Assembly (NCBI GenBank): GCA_001313065.1
Contig: BBFD01000092.1
Coordinates: 1-13,055 of the forward strand
Direction: 5' to 3'
DNA length: 13,055 bases
From: Silvimonas sp. JCM 19000
GTDB taxonomy: Bacteria; Pseudomonadota; Gammaproteobacteria; Burkholderiales; Chitinibacteraceae
The notes below the pieces were generated by a model. The model was not told the origin of the DNA and did no database searches. It worked only from the letters and a program-made list of their open reading frames with translations. Below are positions 1-9,082 of this stretch, one piece after another. Within the stretch, counting starts at the first letter, position 1, and each line of letters begins with the position of its first letter. Both the position numbers and the translations under genes were made by a program.

Positions 1-2447
1 AGCGATGCGGTCGGCCAGTTTCTCCGACGACATACTCTCGCGAAAGCGCTCAATCAGCAGCGGAAAACCCAAAGGCGTTGGCCGAGCCAGTTTCTGGATA
101 TCGAGCCTCTGCAACTGCATATGCCGCAGCGTCTGTTGCAGCCGCACCGTTTCCAGTTCTTGCCGCAACACTTCGGTTTGTGCTGCGTCAGCAGCAGGTT
201 GGCCGGATCGTGTTTGCGGAAGACTTCATAAAACAGGCTAGACGATGCCTGCAATTGCCGCGCGCTTTTGCCGCCGCCGCTGCCGGGATGACCCTGGAAC
301 ACCAGGCCAGAAATCCGGGCAATTTCGCGAAAGCGGCGTTGCGCCAGTTCGCCTGCGTTCAGGCTATGCAGCACGTCTTCCAGCAGATGTTCGTCGCTCA
401 ACAATTGCGGCGTCAGCAGTGCGGGCCAGTCGACGTCGGCGCTGGTCAGCAATTCAAAGCCGTAGTCATTCACCGCAATCGAAAAGGTGGCAGGCTGCAG
501 TTGCCCCACACGCCAGCCCAGCAAAGAGGCCAGGCCCAGATGCACATGGCGTCCGGCAAACGGGTACAGAAACAGATGGTTGCCTTCGCGCGAATGCCAG
601 ACTTCCGCCAGCAAGGTGCTGCGGGTGGGGATGGCGGACCATTCTTGTTGCACCTTGAGCAAGGGGGCCACCGCCTGCATTTCCGGGCCGAGCAATGTCC
701 CGGCTGCCGCGTGTTCCAGTTGCTCGACCATGGCGTCGGCCAGTTCAGTCGAGAACGACATGCGGCCCCCGTTCCAGCGCGGCACCGCGCCTTTGGATTT
801 TTTTGGCCAGGCGCACCAGCGCCGTCATTTCGTGAACGCGGATCAGCTCCAGCATGCGGCCGCCAAACAGAAAGGCGTCGCCGGGGGCCAGCCGCGCAAT
901 AAAGCCTTCTTCCACCGTGCCGAGGCGTTTGCCGCCCATGTATTGCACCACCATGCTGGCGTCGCTGACGATGGTGCCGATATTGCTGCGATGGCGTCGT
1001 GCCAGTGCCGCGTCGGGCACGCGCCAGATGCCGTGTTCGTCCGGCTCCACGCGGCGATATTCCGGATAGGCCGTGAGCGCGCTGCCGCCCTGGCGGACAA
1101 AGCCGAGCGCCCATTCCCATTCCGGCGCCGTCAGCGTGCGATAACTCCAGGCGGTGCGCACTTCGGCCAGTAATTCGGGCGGGGTAAAGCCGGTGCCCAA
1201 CGCGATGGTGACCAGATGTTGCACCAGTACATCGAGCGGTTTGTCCGGCGGCAAGCGAGTTTCGAGGTGGCCGGTGGCAATGGCGTGGCGCGCTGCGGCG
1301 GCTTCGACCAGTTCCATGCTGTGGGTCGGCACCATGGTCAGACGCGAAGTGCGGCCAGGTTGATGGCCTGAGCGGCCGGCGCGTTGCAATGCGCGCGCCA
1401 CGCCCTTGGGCGAACCGATCTGCAACACGCGTTCCACCGGCACAAAGTCGACGCCCAGATCCAGACTGGAGGTACATACCACCGCCTTCAACGCGCCCGC
1501 TTTCAGGCTGGCTTCCACCCAGTCGCGGACTTCGCGGTCCAGCGAACCGTGATGCACCGCAATCAAACCGGCCCAGTCCGGCCGCGCATCCAGCAGCGCC
1601 TGATACCAAAGCTCGGCCTGCGAGCGCGTATTCAAAAAACACCAGGGTGGTGCCCGCGTCCTCAATGGCTTCGATCACTTGCGGCAACATGGCGATGCCA
1701 AGGTGACCGGCCCACGGAAAGCGCTCCAGCTTGGGCGGCAGCAGCGTATCGATCAGCAAGGGTTTGCCGATATCGCCTTGCACCACGCGGCCGGGGGCGC
1801 CGGCCAGCAACACCTCGCGTGCCAGATCGATATTGCCCAGCGTGGCCGACAAACCCCACACCTGCAGTTGCGGATTAAGTTTGCGCAGCCGCGCCAGCGC
1901 CAGTTGCAATTGCACACCGCGCTTGTTGCCGATCAGCTCGTGCCATTCGTCCACCACCACCATGCGCGCACCGGCCAACGCGTCTTGCTGCGTGGCTTTG
2001 CTCAGCATCAGCGTCAGGCTTTCCGGCGTGGTGATCAGCGCAGTGGGCAGGCGACGTTCTTGCGCGGCGCGTTCGCTGCTGCTGGTGTCGCCGGTGCGCA
2101 GCGATAGCGTCCAGTCCAGCTGCGCGCTGTCGATGGGCTCGGCCAGCGCTTGGCGGTGTCGGCGGCGAGGGCGCGCATCGGGGTAATCCAGATCACCGTC
2201 AGTTTGGGCGCGGTCATGCGCGTGGGTTTAAGTGGCGAAGGTTCGATCTTTTTTTTGCGCCAAAACGCGCCAGCGCCGCCAGCCAGATGGCCCAGGTTTT
2301 GCCCGAGCCGGTGGAGGCATGCAGCAGGCCCGAATCGCCCGCGATGATGCTTTGCCACGTGGCTTGCTGAAACGGAAACGGCGTCCAGCCGCGTAAAGCA
2401 AACCAGGCGGCCGGGTCAAACGCCGAAGTGGAGGCGGGCGCGTTCAT
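1..2447 (-). CDS. Ligase-associated DEXH-box helicase (Lhr-core type), 3' end cut by window, frameshifted
   Basis: Superfamily 2 ATP-dependent 3'-5' DNA helicase of the bacterial ligase-linked repair cluster. The start ATG (2445-2447) overlaps the ligase stop. Seen in order: QQ of a Q-motif (residues 27-28), Walker A STGSGKT (45-51), TPESL, the DEXH box as DEWH, motif [29 protein letters not shown], motif [10 protein letters not shown], then the long Lhr C-terminal region ending in the conserved SSEKLADRI. Window coverage is about 816 codons, close to the family length, so only a few residues are missing on the left. The frame breaks five times: near 180-190, at 798-804 (T7, should be T6), 1634-1639 (A6, should be A5), near 2148-2152 (lost G/C) and at 2249-2256 (T8). 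Each break restores a perfect family motif when corrected, so I read them as sequence errors. Real pseudogenisation is less likely because all motifs survive. Confidence 0.9.
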
Positions 2448-4104
2448 GCCATGCTCGAGGGTGGCCGCGCCGGCGTCAGCAGTTCTTGCAGATCGGCCAG
2501 CGTATTGGCTTCTTGCAGCGGTTTGTCGTGCCGCCAGCGCAAGATGCGCGGAAACCGCACCGCCACGCCGCTCTTGTGGCGTGAGCTGGCGGCGATGCCT
2601 TCAAAGCCCAATTCAAACACTTGCGACGGGGTTATCGAGCGCACCGGGCCAAATTTCTCCACCGTGGTTTTGCGTACCAAGGCGTCGACCTGGCGTATCT
2701 CTTCATCGGTCAGGCCCGAATACGCTTTGGCAAACGGCACCAGCATGCGGTCGGGCGCGCCCATGGGTTTGTCCCAGACGGCAAAGGTGTAATCGGTATA
2801 CAGATTGGCGCGGCGGCCGTGGCCGGCCTGGGCGTAGATCAGCACGGCGTCAATGCTGTAGGGGTCGACCTTCCACTTCCACCAGGTGCCGACATCCTTA
2901 GTGCGGCCAACGCCGTATTGCGCCGCTTGCGCTTTCAACATCAAGCCTTCCACGCCCAAGGCGCGGCTTTGCGTGCGCAGTTCGGCATAGGCGGGCCAAT
3001 CAGGCGCCAGCAGCAAGGGGCTCAGGCTGAGGGCGGGCGCGTTACAGGCCGCCACCACTTCCTGCAATTGCGCGCGCCGTTCCCGCTGCGGGCGTTGCCG
3101 CCAGTCCTGACCCTGCCATTCCAGCAGGTCATACGCCAGCAATACCACCGGCGCTTGTTGCAGCACGCGCGCAGTCAGATTCTTGCGGCCGATGCGTTGT
3201 TGCAGCAGGGCAAACGGCGCCACCCGGTCTTGCAGCCACACCACGATTTCGCCATCGATGACGGTGCCATCGGGCAAGTACATGCCCGCCGCGGCCAGTT
3301 CGGGAAAGCGATCGGTCACCAGTTCTTCGCCGCGTGACCAGACCCAGCTTCGCCCGCGCGTTTGACCAGTTGGGCGCGGATGCCATCCCATTTCCATTCT
3401 ACTTGCCAGTCGCTCGCCGGGCCGAGTTGTTCGGCCATGACGTCCAGTGGCTGGGCATAGGCATGCGCCAGAAAGAAGGGGTAGGGCTGGCCGCCGCGTG
3501 CGCCGCCGGTTTCGTCGGGCGGCGCCACCAGTGCCAGATAATGTTCGGCATCCGGCGCCGCCTGGCCTGCGGTGTAGCCGACCAGGCGCTGAGCCACTTC
3601 TTTGGGATCGAGCTTGCCGATCTGCGCCAGTGCCCGCGTCACCGTGAGCCGCGATACGCCGATCCGCAAACTGCCGGTAATCAACTTGATGCTGACCAGG
3701 CGTTGCCAGCGATCCATGGCCTGCCACATTTCTCGCAGCGCGGCTTGTTGTTGCGGCGGGCTAAGCAAGCGCAGCGCCAGCAATTGCGTCATGGTCTGCG
3801 CCAGAGGCACGTCCGTGGCGTGTGTGGGCGGCGGCAGCACCAGCGCGATGGTTTCGGCCAGATCGCCGACGGCGTGGTAACACTCATCAAACAACCAGTC
3901 GGCAAGGCCGGACATCGTTTGCGCCAGTTCGCGCAGCAAACGCGTCGGCACCAGCTGGCGCGGTTTGCCGCCCGCCAGAAAATACACCGCCCATGCCGCG
4001 TCAGCGGGTGGCGCGTTGCGTAGATAGTCGACCACCGCCGCCAGGCGGGCGTTGTTGGCGGTCATGCCGTCCAGGCTTTCGTACAGCGCGGCAAATTGCT
4101 TCAT
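2444..4104 (-). CDS. ATP-dependent DNA ligase, repair-cluster type, one frameshift
   Basis: Seals nicks by the ATP/AMP-lysine mechanism; it belongs to the ligase class found beside an Lhr-like helicase and an MBL exonuclease. About 553 residues after correction, normal for the class. An N-terminal helical DNA-binding domain (about 1-220) precedes the nucleotidyltransferase core: motif I KWDGIR at 238-243 with the adenylated lysine K238, [11 protein letters not shown], motif [10 protein letters not shown], IIIa LAYDLLEW, motif IV EGLMLK and motif V WWKWK. An OB-fold domain follows, ending in [12 protein letters not shown]. The single break lies near 3346-3352, just after motif I; adding one base joins LVKRAGE directly to WVWSRGEE. 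The start ATG overlaps the exonuclease stop (ATGA at 4101-4104) and the stop overlaps the helicase start, so translation is probably coupled through the operon. No Ku, LigD polymerase or LigD phosphoesterase domain is seen. Confidence 0.93.
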
Positions 4105-5135
4105 GACGCCCCCTCTGCCGGAGCGGCCGCATCATCGCTGGCCGGTGGGGTGTCGTCCTCGTCGCCGTATTCTGTCTTGAAAATCTGCGCATTCAGCCCC
4201 TGGTCGCGCAGATGGCGTACCAGCACATCGGTCGAGCCATGCGTGACATACACGTTCTGCGCACCGGTTTGGGCAATGGCCCAGTTCAGGCCGGGCCAGT
4301 CGGCATGATCAGACAGGGCAAAGCCGCGCTCGATGCCACGGCGCCGCCGGTTGCCGCGCACTTGCATCCAGCCGCTGGCAAAGGCTTCGGCGTAATCGGG
4401 AAAGCGGCGTAACCACGTGCTGCCACTGGCCGACGGCGGCGCCAGGATCAGCGCGGTGCGGGCCAGCGCCCGGTCTTCGACGTCCCCGGCGTAGCGGGTC
4501 TCAGGCAACTGCACGCCTTGCTCGCGATACATGCGGTTCAGCGGTTCGATTGCGCCGTGCATGATCAAGGGGCCGATCGCAGGATCAATACTGGCCAGGA
4601 TGCGTTGGGCCTTGCCAAAGGCGTAGCAATACAACACCGATGGCCGTCCTTGCGCTGCATTACTGCGCCACCAGGCGTTGACCTGATCAAACAATTCGGT
4701 GGGATCTTGCCAGCGATAGATAGGCAGGCCAAAGGTGGATTCGGTGATAAAGGTGTGGCAGCGCACCGGCTCAAACGGCAGACAGGTGGGGTCGTACTGG
4801 GTTTTGTAATCGCCCGAGGCCACCCACACTTCGCCCGCGTATTCCAGCCGCACTTGCGCCGAACCGAGCACATGCCCGGCCGGGTGCAGACTGAGTTTGA
4901 CGCCGTGGTGCAGCAGCGTCTCGCCATAGGGCAGGCCTTGCACATTGATCTCACCCAGGCGCGCGCGCAGGATGCCCAGCCCGGCTTGTGACGCCAGATA
5001 ATGCGCATGTCCCCAGCGCGCATGGTCGGAATGGCCGTGCGTAATCACGGCCCGTTCTACCGGCCGCCATGTCGATATAAAAAAATCGCCAGGTGGGCAG
5101 TACAAGCCTTCGGGGCGTGCGACCACCAGGTTCAT
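4101..5135 (-). CDS. Ligase-associated DNA exonuclease, metallo-beta-lactamase/beta-CASP fold
   Basis: Metal-dependent nuclease of the SNM1/Pso2-like beta-CASP group and first gene of the repair operon; 344 residues and intact. Metal ligands are visible: HGHSDH at residues 33-38 (the HxHxDH motif), HPAGHVLGS, the aspartate of SGDYK, then ESTFG, and in the C-terminal half LSDHADW and YVTHG, which supply the beta-CASP histidines. I chose the ATG at 5133-5135 over an in-frame upstream start because it has a clear AGGAG seven bases ahead and begins with the family-typical PEGLYCPPGDF region. The tail (about the last 25 residues) is acidic and Ala/Pro-rich, probably disordered. This is the only long gene in the window without a detectable frameshift, although it contains a 7-base A run (5079-5085). 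In studied clusters the partner nuclease acts with the helicase and ligase in DNA-damage repair; the exact substrate here is inferred. Confidence 0.93.
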   Translation of the reverse strand: MNLVVARPEGLYCPPGDFFISTWRPVERAVITHGHSDHARWGHAHYLASQAGLGILRARLGEINVQGLPYGETLLHHGVKLSLHPAGHVLGSAQVRLEYAGEVWVASGDYKTQYDPTCLPFEPVRCHTFITESTFGLPIYRWQDPTELFDQVNAWWRSNAAQGRPSVLYCYAFGKAQRILASIDPAIGPLIMHGAIEPLNRMYREQGVQLPETRYAGDVEDRALARTALILAPPSASGSTWLRRFPDYAEAFASGWMQVRGNRRRRGIERGFALSDHADWPGLNWAIAQTGAQNVYVTHGSTDVLVRHLRDQGLNAQIFKTEYGDEDDTPPASDDAAAPAEGAS

Positions 5136-5142
5136 GAGCGGG

Positions 5143-5147
5143 CTCCT
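5143..5147 (-). promoter_or_regulatory. Ribosome binding site of the exonuclease gene
   Basis: AGGAG on the minus strand, seven bases before the ATG at 5135. It decides the start: the longer in-frame extension has no comparable site. Confidence 0.7.
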
Positions 5148-5314
5148 GAAGTGGGCGGGCAAGCACAACGGAACGGGGCGTGCGGGGCAGCGATAGTCAT
5201 GCTTGCATGCTAACCAGATCGCGGGTTACAGCCTGACGGCGATGCGCGCAACCGCGCTGCGGGATAGTGCGGGAAATGGTGACGGACGATTGCTACATGG
5301 CCTGGTTTGCGTCG

Positions 5315-5412
5315 GCATAGGGTGGTCGAGACCCACCAGACACAGCCGTCGATCCCGTGCCGCGTTGTTCTTGGCCGGCCGCTTTGGGGGGGGGTCTAGA
5401 CCCACCCTATGC
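5315..5412. repeat. Inverted pair of REP-like palindromes (REPIN-like)
   Basis: Two copies of a GCATAGGGTGG(G)TCnAGACCC unit lie head to head: the left copy at 5315-5337 and the right copy, inverted, at 5391-5412, about 53 bases apart. Each unit is itself nearly palindromic (GGTGGGTC/GACCCACC). The left copy lacks one G and the right arm of the pair starts in a run of nine G (5386-5394). The pair sits in the 288-base spacer between the c-di-GMP enzyme stop and the exonuclease start, a normal place for REP elements. No transposase lies in the window. No convincing promoter for the repair operon was found in the rest of this spacer. Confidence 0.65.
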
Positions 5413-5423
5413 GAACTGGGCGG

Positions 5424-8105
5424 TCATGCTTGCCAATGCTCGATTGGCTCGGGGCGGCCGAACAGGTAGCCCTGGCAGACGCGGCAGCCGGCTTCGGTCA
5501 GAAAATCCAGTTGCGCCTGGTTTTCTACGCCTTCGGCGATCACCTGCAAGCCTAACGACCGGGCAATGGCGACGATGGCGCGCACAATGGCGGCGTCGTT
5601 GGCGGAGGTCATCACATCGCGCACAAACGATTGGTCGATCTTGATCTGGTCCAGCGGCAGCCGTTTCAGATAAGACAGCGAGGAGAAGCCGGTGCCAAAA
5701 TCATCGAGCGAAAAAAGTGACGCCCAGCGCACGGATGGCGCGCATGCGTTCGACCACTTCGTCGACGTTTTCCAGCACCACGCTTTCGGTCAATTCCAGC
5801 TGCAAGCGCGCTGGATTGGCGCCGGATTCCTGCAGCGCCTCGCGCACGCGCTCGACGTAATCGGGCTGGTGAAACTGGCGCGCGCTCACGTTGATGGCAA
5901 TCTTGAGATCGCGTTTGTGCGGGTCGGCGGCCAGGTGCGCAACTGCTGGCAGGCGGTCTGCATCACCCAGTAACCGAGTGGAATAATCAAGCCGCTGTCT
6001 TCCGCCACCGGGATGAATTGCGCGGGCGAAACGGCCTGATGCTGCTCGGGAAACCAGCGCACCAGCGCTTCGGCACCAATCAACCCTGATCCAGATGCAC
6101 CTGCGGTTGGTAGAACAGCCGAAAGCCATTGCCATGCAGGCTGTGGCGCAAGGCGGCTTCCATGGCCGAACGCGCATTGATGGACTCTTGCATCGCCGGG
6201 CTGAAAAAACCGCACCGCATTGCGTCCGGCGGCCTTGGCTGATACAGCGCGACGTCGGCTTGTTTCAGCAAAATGCTGGACTCCACGGCATGATCGACAA
6301 ACACCGTCACGCCGATGCTGGCGGTGCTGTGATGGCCCACTTCTTCGTCGAGGATGGAATAGGGCTGGTCGAGGATGCTGCGGATCTGCTCGGCATAGGC
6401 TTCGGCTTGCAACTCGGCGCCGGCGCGGTCGCCGCCCAGCATTTCCAGCAACACCACATATTCATCGCCGCCCAAGCGGCTAACGGTATCGCGCGGGCGT
6501 AAACAGGACTGGATGCGCTCGGCCACCGCCACCAGCAAACGGTCGCCCACGGCGTGGCCTTGCGTATCGTTCAGCACCTTGAAGTTATCCAGATCCAGAA
6601 TCATCAAAGCGCCCAGCTCGCCGGTGTCGGCGCTATTGGTCAGTGCCTGTTGCAGGCGGTCCATCAGCAGGCGACGGTTGGGCAAGCTGGTCAGCGGGTC
6701 AAAGTAGGCCAGATGACGGATTTGCGCTTCGGTGGCTTTGCGTTCGGTAATGTCGCGCACCACCAGTTGCAGTATCGGGCGGCCGTCCAATTCCAGCGCG
6801 TTGAGCAGGATTTCGGTGGGGAAAATCACGCCGTTGTCCAGCCGCTTGAACAGCCATTCAAAGCGCACGCTGCCTTCGCGAAACGCAGTTTTGACCAGCT
6901 CACGCCCGCGCTCGAAAGCATCCTCGCCATTGGCCTGGGTGGGCGCCCAGTAATCGCGCATGGTCAGCGCCTTCAGTTGCTCGGCACTTTGCGCACCCAG
7001 CATGCGCAAAGCGGCGTCGTTGCAATCGATGATGTGGTCACCGTCGCGCAGCCATACTGCATCGCCGGTGGCGTTGTACAGCGTGCGAAAGCGTGTGCCG
7101 GAGCGCTCGGCTTCTTCTTTGCTCTGGCGTAGTTGTTCGATGGTGGCAAGCTCATTGCGGCGGCGCCGATACGAGTTATTGGCCGCGCCCAGCGTGATCA
7201 GGGTAAAGCCGCAAGCCAGCGCCAGACTGACCTCCAGTTCGCGATACCAACCGGCCAGATAATCCTGGGTGGCTTCGCCGACAAAGATATACAGCGGCTG
7301 ACGGTCCACACGGCGAAAGGCCATGCGCCGGCGCACGCCATCCAGCGAGACCACCGTCTCGTAAGTGGCGCCGTCCGGGTGGAGCCGCACCATATCGGCG
7401 GTGGCTTGCGATACCGTGGTGTTGCCCGCCGTTGGATTGCCATCACCGACTTCCGGAATCCGGATCCACAAGCGCATTTGCGTATCGCGCAGGGTAATCA
7501 AACCGTGCTCGCCGATATCGAGCGGCACAAACAATTCGCGAAAATACGCCAGCGGCAAAAAAACCGGACACCACACCGGCAAATTCGCCTGGGGCCCGGT
7601 AATGCGCCGCGCCACCACCATGCCCCAGGTATGGGTAATACGGCTGATCAGCGGGTCGGAAATGACCACGGTTTCAGGCGGTGCCACCGCCAGTTGCTGG
7701 AAAAAAACGGTCGGTCGGCCGAATTAAGCGGCGTTTTGCCGATGGCGCCCTCGGTGTATTGCAGCCGGCCGCGCGCGTCGCTGATGCGGATGCCGTCCAG
7801 TTCGGGCTGAGACGATGTTGCTGGCGCACCCAGTCGGCCAGATGGGGCCACTCCAGTTCGCCGCGGCGTAATTGGCCTTCTACTTCATGCGCCACGGCAA
7901 ACAGGCTGACGTCGATTTTCTTGAGCGTGCCGGACACGCTGATCGACAGCGTCTGCGCCAGGTTCTGCGTGGAAAGTATGGTCTGGCGTTCATATTGCAG
8001 ATGGCTTTGATACAGCGCGGCGCCCACCAGCAAATAGACAAACGCATTCATCAGCAGTACGCCCGCAACCAGCCTGATCACAAACGAATTGCGTGCGCGG
8101 GTCAT
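5424..8105 (-). CDS. Membrane sensor diguanylate cyclase/phosphodiesterase (dCache-PAS-GGDEF-EAL), frameshifted
   Basis: Makes and/or hydrolyses cyclic di-GMP. About 893 residues after correction. Order: TM helix about 8-30; periplasmic dCache-like sensor with a masked GEFAGVVSG motif; TM2 about 291-308; PAS about 337-455 ending DITERK; GGDEF domain with DLDNFK, signature GGDEY near 545-549 and inhibitory RxxD (RPRD) near 536-539; EAL domain with [30 protein letters not shown] and QGYLFGRP. All expected EAL catalytic residues are present, so phosphodiesterase activity is likely; GGDEY is a conservative variant and cyclase activity is plausible. Breaks or hidden indels: 5711-5716, 5931-5932, 6084-6086, 6204-6209 with 6238-6241, 7557-7563 with 7588-7589, 7701-7707 and near 7798-7806. 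ATG 8105 is chosen over an upstream TTG (8135). A TATAAA (8144-8149) may be a -10 box, but no matching -35 is seen. Confidence 0.9.
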
Positions 8106-8165
8106 AGGCGGGGCGGGCCTTTTTAATAATGGCAATGATGTGTTTTATAGCCGCTGCGAGCGCGC

Positions 8166-8198
8166 GCGGCGCGTGTTTCCCGCAGAAGCACGCACCGC
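8166..8198 (-). other. GC-rich hairpin between two genes
   Basis: Ten-base arms at 8166-8175 and 8189-8198 (GCGGTGCGTG with CACGCGCCGC on the minus strand, one G-U pair) and a 13-base loop. It follows the stop of the Asn-rich gene and precedes the c-di-GMP enzyme. No T-tract follows it, so it is not a classical intrinsic terminator. It could limit read-through or protect a 3' end. Confidence 0.4.
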
Positions 8199-8223
8199 CT
8201 TGTTAACAAAATGCCCATCGCAC

Positions 8224-8641
8224 TTATTGGCCGTTCAGATCGCCTCGGGTTGAACCCCCGTTACCCGGTTGCAAAGTGGCCGGATTAGCGCCGCCCTCGA
8301 TGCCATTGGTGGCGCCGTTATTGATGGTCGGCGTGCCGCCACTGGTGCTGCGGCCTGGCACCATATTGCTGGTGTTGTCGTTATTGGCCGGGCTGGCGTT
8401 CAGATTGCTGTTGCCGTTGGTGGCACCCGGGCTGTTGGCCGCGCCTCCGCCGCCATTGGCGGTGCCACCCACATTGGTGTCCAGCCGTTGCTGGGTCTGA
8501 CCATTGTTGGTGCCGGCCGTGGAGTTATTGCCAAGCTGGCGCCGTCTTGCGGTGCCGGAGGCGTGCCAGCGGCCATGGCGGTGCCGCACAACAGCGCGGC
8601 GCTACTGAGCAATAGTTTGATGGTGTTTTTTTGCCTTGCAT
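8224..8641 (-). CDS. Small secreted Asn/Gly/Thr-rich low-complexity protein, frameshifted
   Basis: I do not recognise a family. After correction about 139 residues. The N-terminus is a Sec signal peptide: a short basic start (MQGKK), hydrophobic TIKLLLSSAALLCG and a likely cleavage after AMA or AMAA. The mature part is a low-complexity chain rich in N, G, T, A and S, with blocks such as LGNNSTAGTNNGQ, NVGGTANGGGG and ATNGNSNLNASPANND, and no cysteine. Two breaks: the T7 run at 8626-8632, just after the start codon, and a lost C near 8531-8532. Correction restores one uninterrupted frame from signal peptide to stop. A GGGAG about eight bases ahead of the ATG at 8641 supports the start. Such chains are typical of exported linker-like or matrix proteins, but no function can be assigned. 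It is transcribed divergently from the gene at 9083. Confidence 0.65.
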
Positions 8642-8761
8642 GATGTGACTCCCGTGTTGGTAGTACGTGTAGCCATGCTGGCACCGGCCGGGTGCACACT
8701 GAATAAGCCTGCGCCCGACTTGGCTGTCGGCCGATCAAAAAAAACCCGGGCTAGTCTGGCG

Positions 8762-8788
8762 CACGCGGCAGTCAGTCGCTGCCGCGTG
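8762..8788. repeat. Perfect 9-base inverted repeat
   Basis: CACGCGGCA (8762-8770) and TGCCGCGTG (8780-8788) with a 9-base loop. It lies about 120 bases upstream of the Asn-rich gene start. It could be an operator or an RNA hairpin in that gene's leader. It is not followed directly by a T-tract on either strand. Confidence 0.5.
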
Positions 8789-8958
8789 ATGTGTCCCGCT
8801 CCCACCGATAGCGCCGTGTGCGCTGGCGCATTGCATTTAAAGCGGCATTTAAAACGCATTTGTTGGCGGATAAATCGGGAATTGTGTTTTAAAGAGGACA
8901 ATGGCAAATGTGTTTCTTGATTTGTCCATGACGTATCTGGCAATGTCAGCGCGTGATT

Positions 8959-9042
8959 GCAAATACAGGTCAGGGCATCGGATCAGTCGAATTCCAGTGG
9001 GGACTGGAAAAAGCAGTATCGGCCGATTCGGTGCGTATTTGC
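8959..9042 (+). promoter_or_regulatory. Possible structured leader with three nested stems
   Basis: Three nested inverted repeats: outer GCAAATAC/GTATTTGC (8959-8966/9035-9042, 8 bp), middle ATCGG/CCGAT (8977-8981/9023-9027) and inner TTCCAGT/ACTGGAA closing a GGGG loop (8992-8998/9003-9009). It ends 40 bases before the ATG of the downstream gene, so if transcribed it would form a single extended hairpin in the leader. I do not recognise a known riboswitch core. Confidence 0.4.
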
Positions 9043-9082
9043 CTTTGCATGCACCAGTATGGACATAACAAGGGGATCAGCA

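Larger units (their letters stand above)
8642..9082. other. Divergent intergenic region with inverted repeats
   Basis: A 441-base spacer between outward-facing genes, so it must hold both promoters. Seen: a 9-base inverted repeat at 8762-8770/8780-8788, an A8 run at 8737-8744, direct repeats GCATTTAAA at 8833-8841 and 8845-8853 within an AT-rich stretch that may carry promoter elements, and nested inverted repeats at 8959-9042 just ahead of the plus-strand gene. No -35/-10 pair is convincing. A 55-codon frame from 8901 was considered and not accepted. Confidence 0.6.

Noticed and set aside
78..902. Long plus-strand open frame of 274 codons
   Set aside because: Antisense to the helicase, whose frame carries all the family motifs; the plus-strand translation shows no domain and an odd Gln/Arg/Ala-rich composition.
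470..2008. A single 512-codon minus-strand frame
   Set aside because: Only its first part (to about 1635) encodes helicase sequence. The rest is out-of-frame read-through after the A6 run, and the real frame continues in 745-1633.
2621..4023. Plus-strand open frames opposite the ligase
   Set aside because: Shadow frames caused by high GC; the minus strand encodes clear ligase motifs I to V.
5315..5412. Intrinsic terminator for the c-di-GMP gene
   Set aside because: The repeat lies upstream of the exonuclease and downstream of the c-di-GMP gene, but the stems are self-palindromic and lack a following T-tract, so a REP-like element fits better.
6554..7810. Plus-strand open frames opposite the GGDEF-EAL gene
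   Set aside because: No recognisable protein features; the minus strand carries the PAS, GGDEF and sensor motifs.
8901..9068. Possible 55-codon gene in the divergent spacer, preceded by GAGG
   Set aside because: The Shine-Dalgarno lies too close to the ATG, the composition is nondescript, and the frame overlaps the nested stem structure that fits a leader better.
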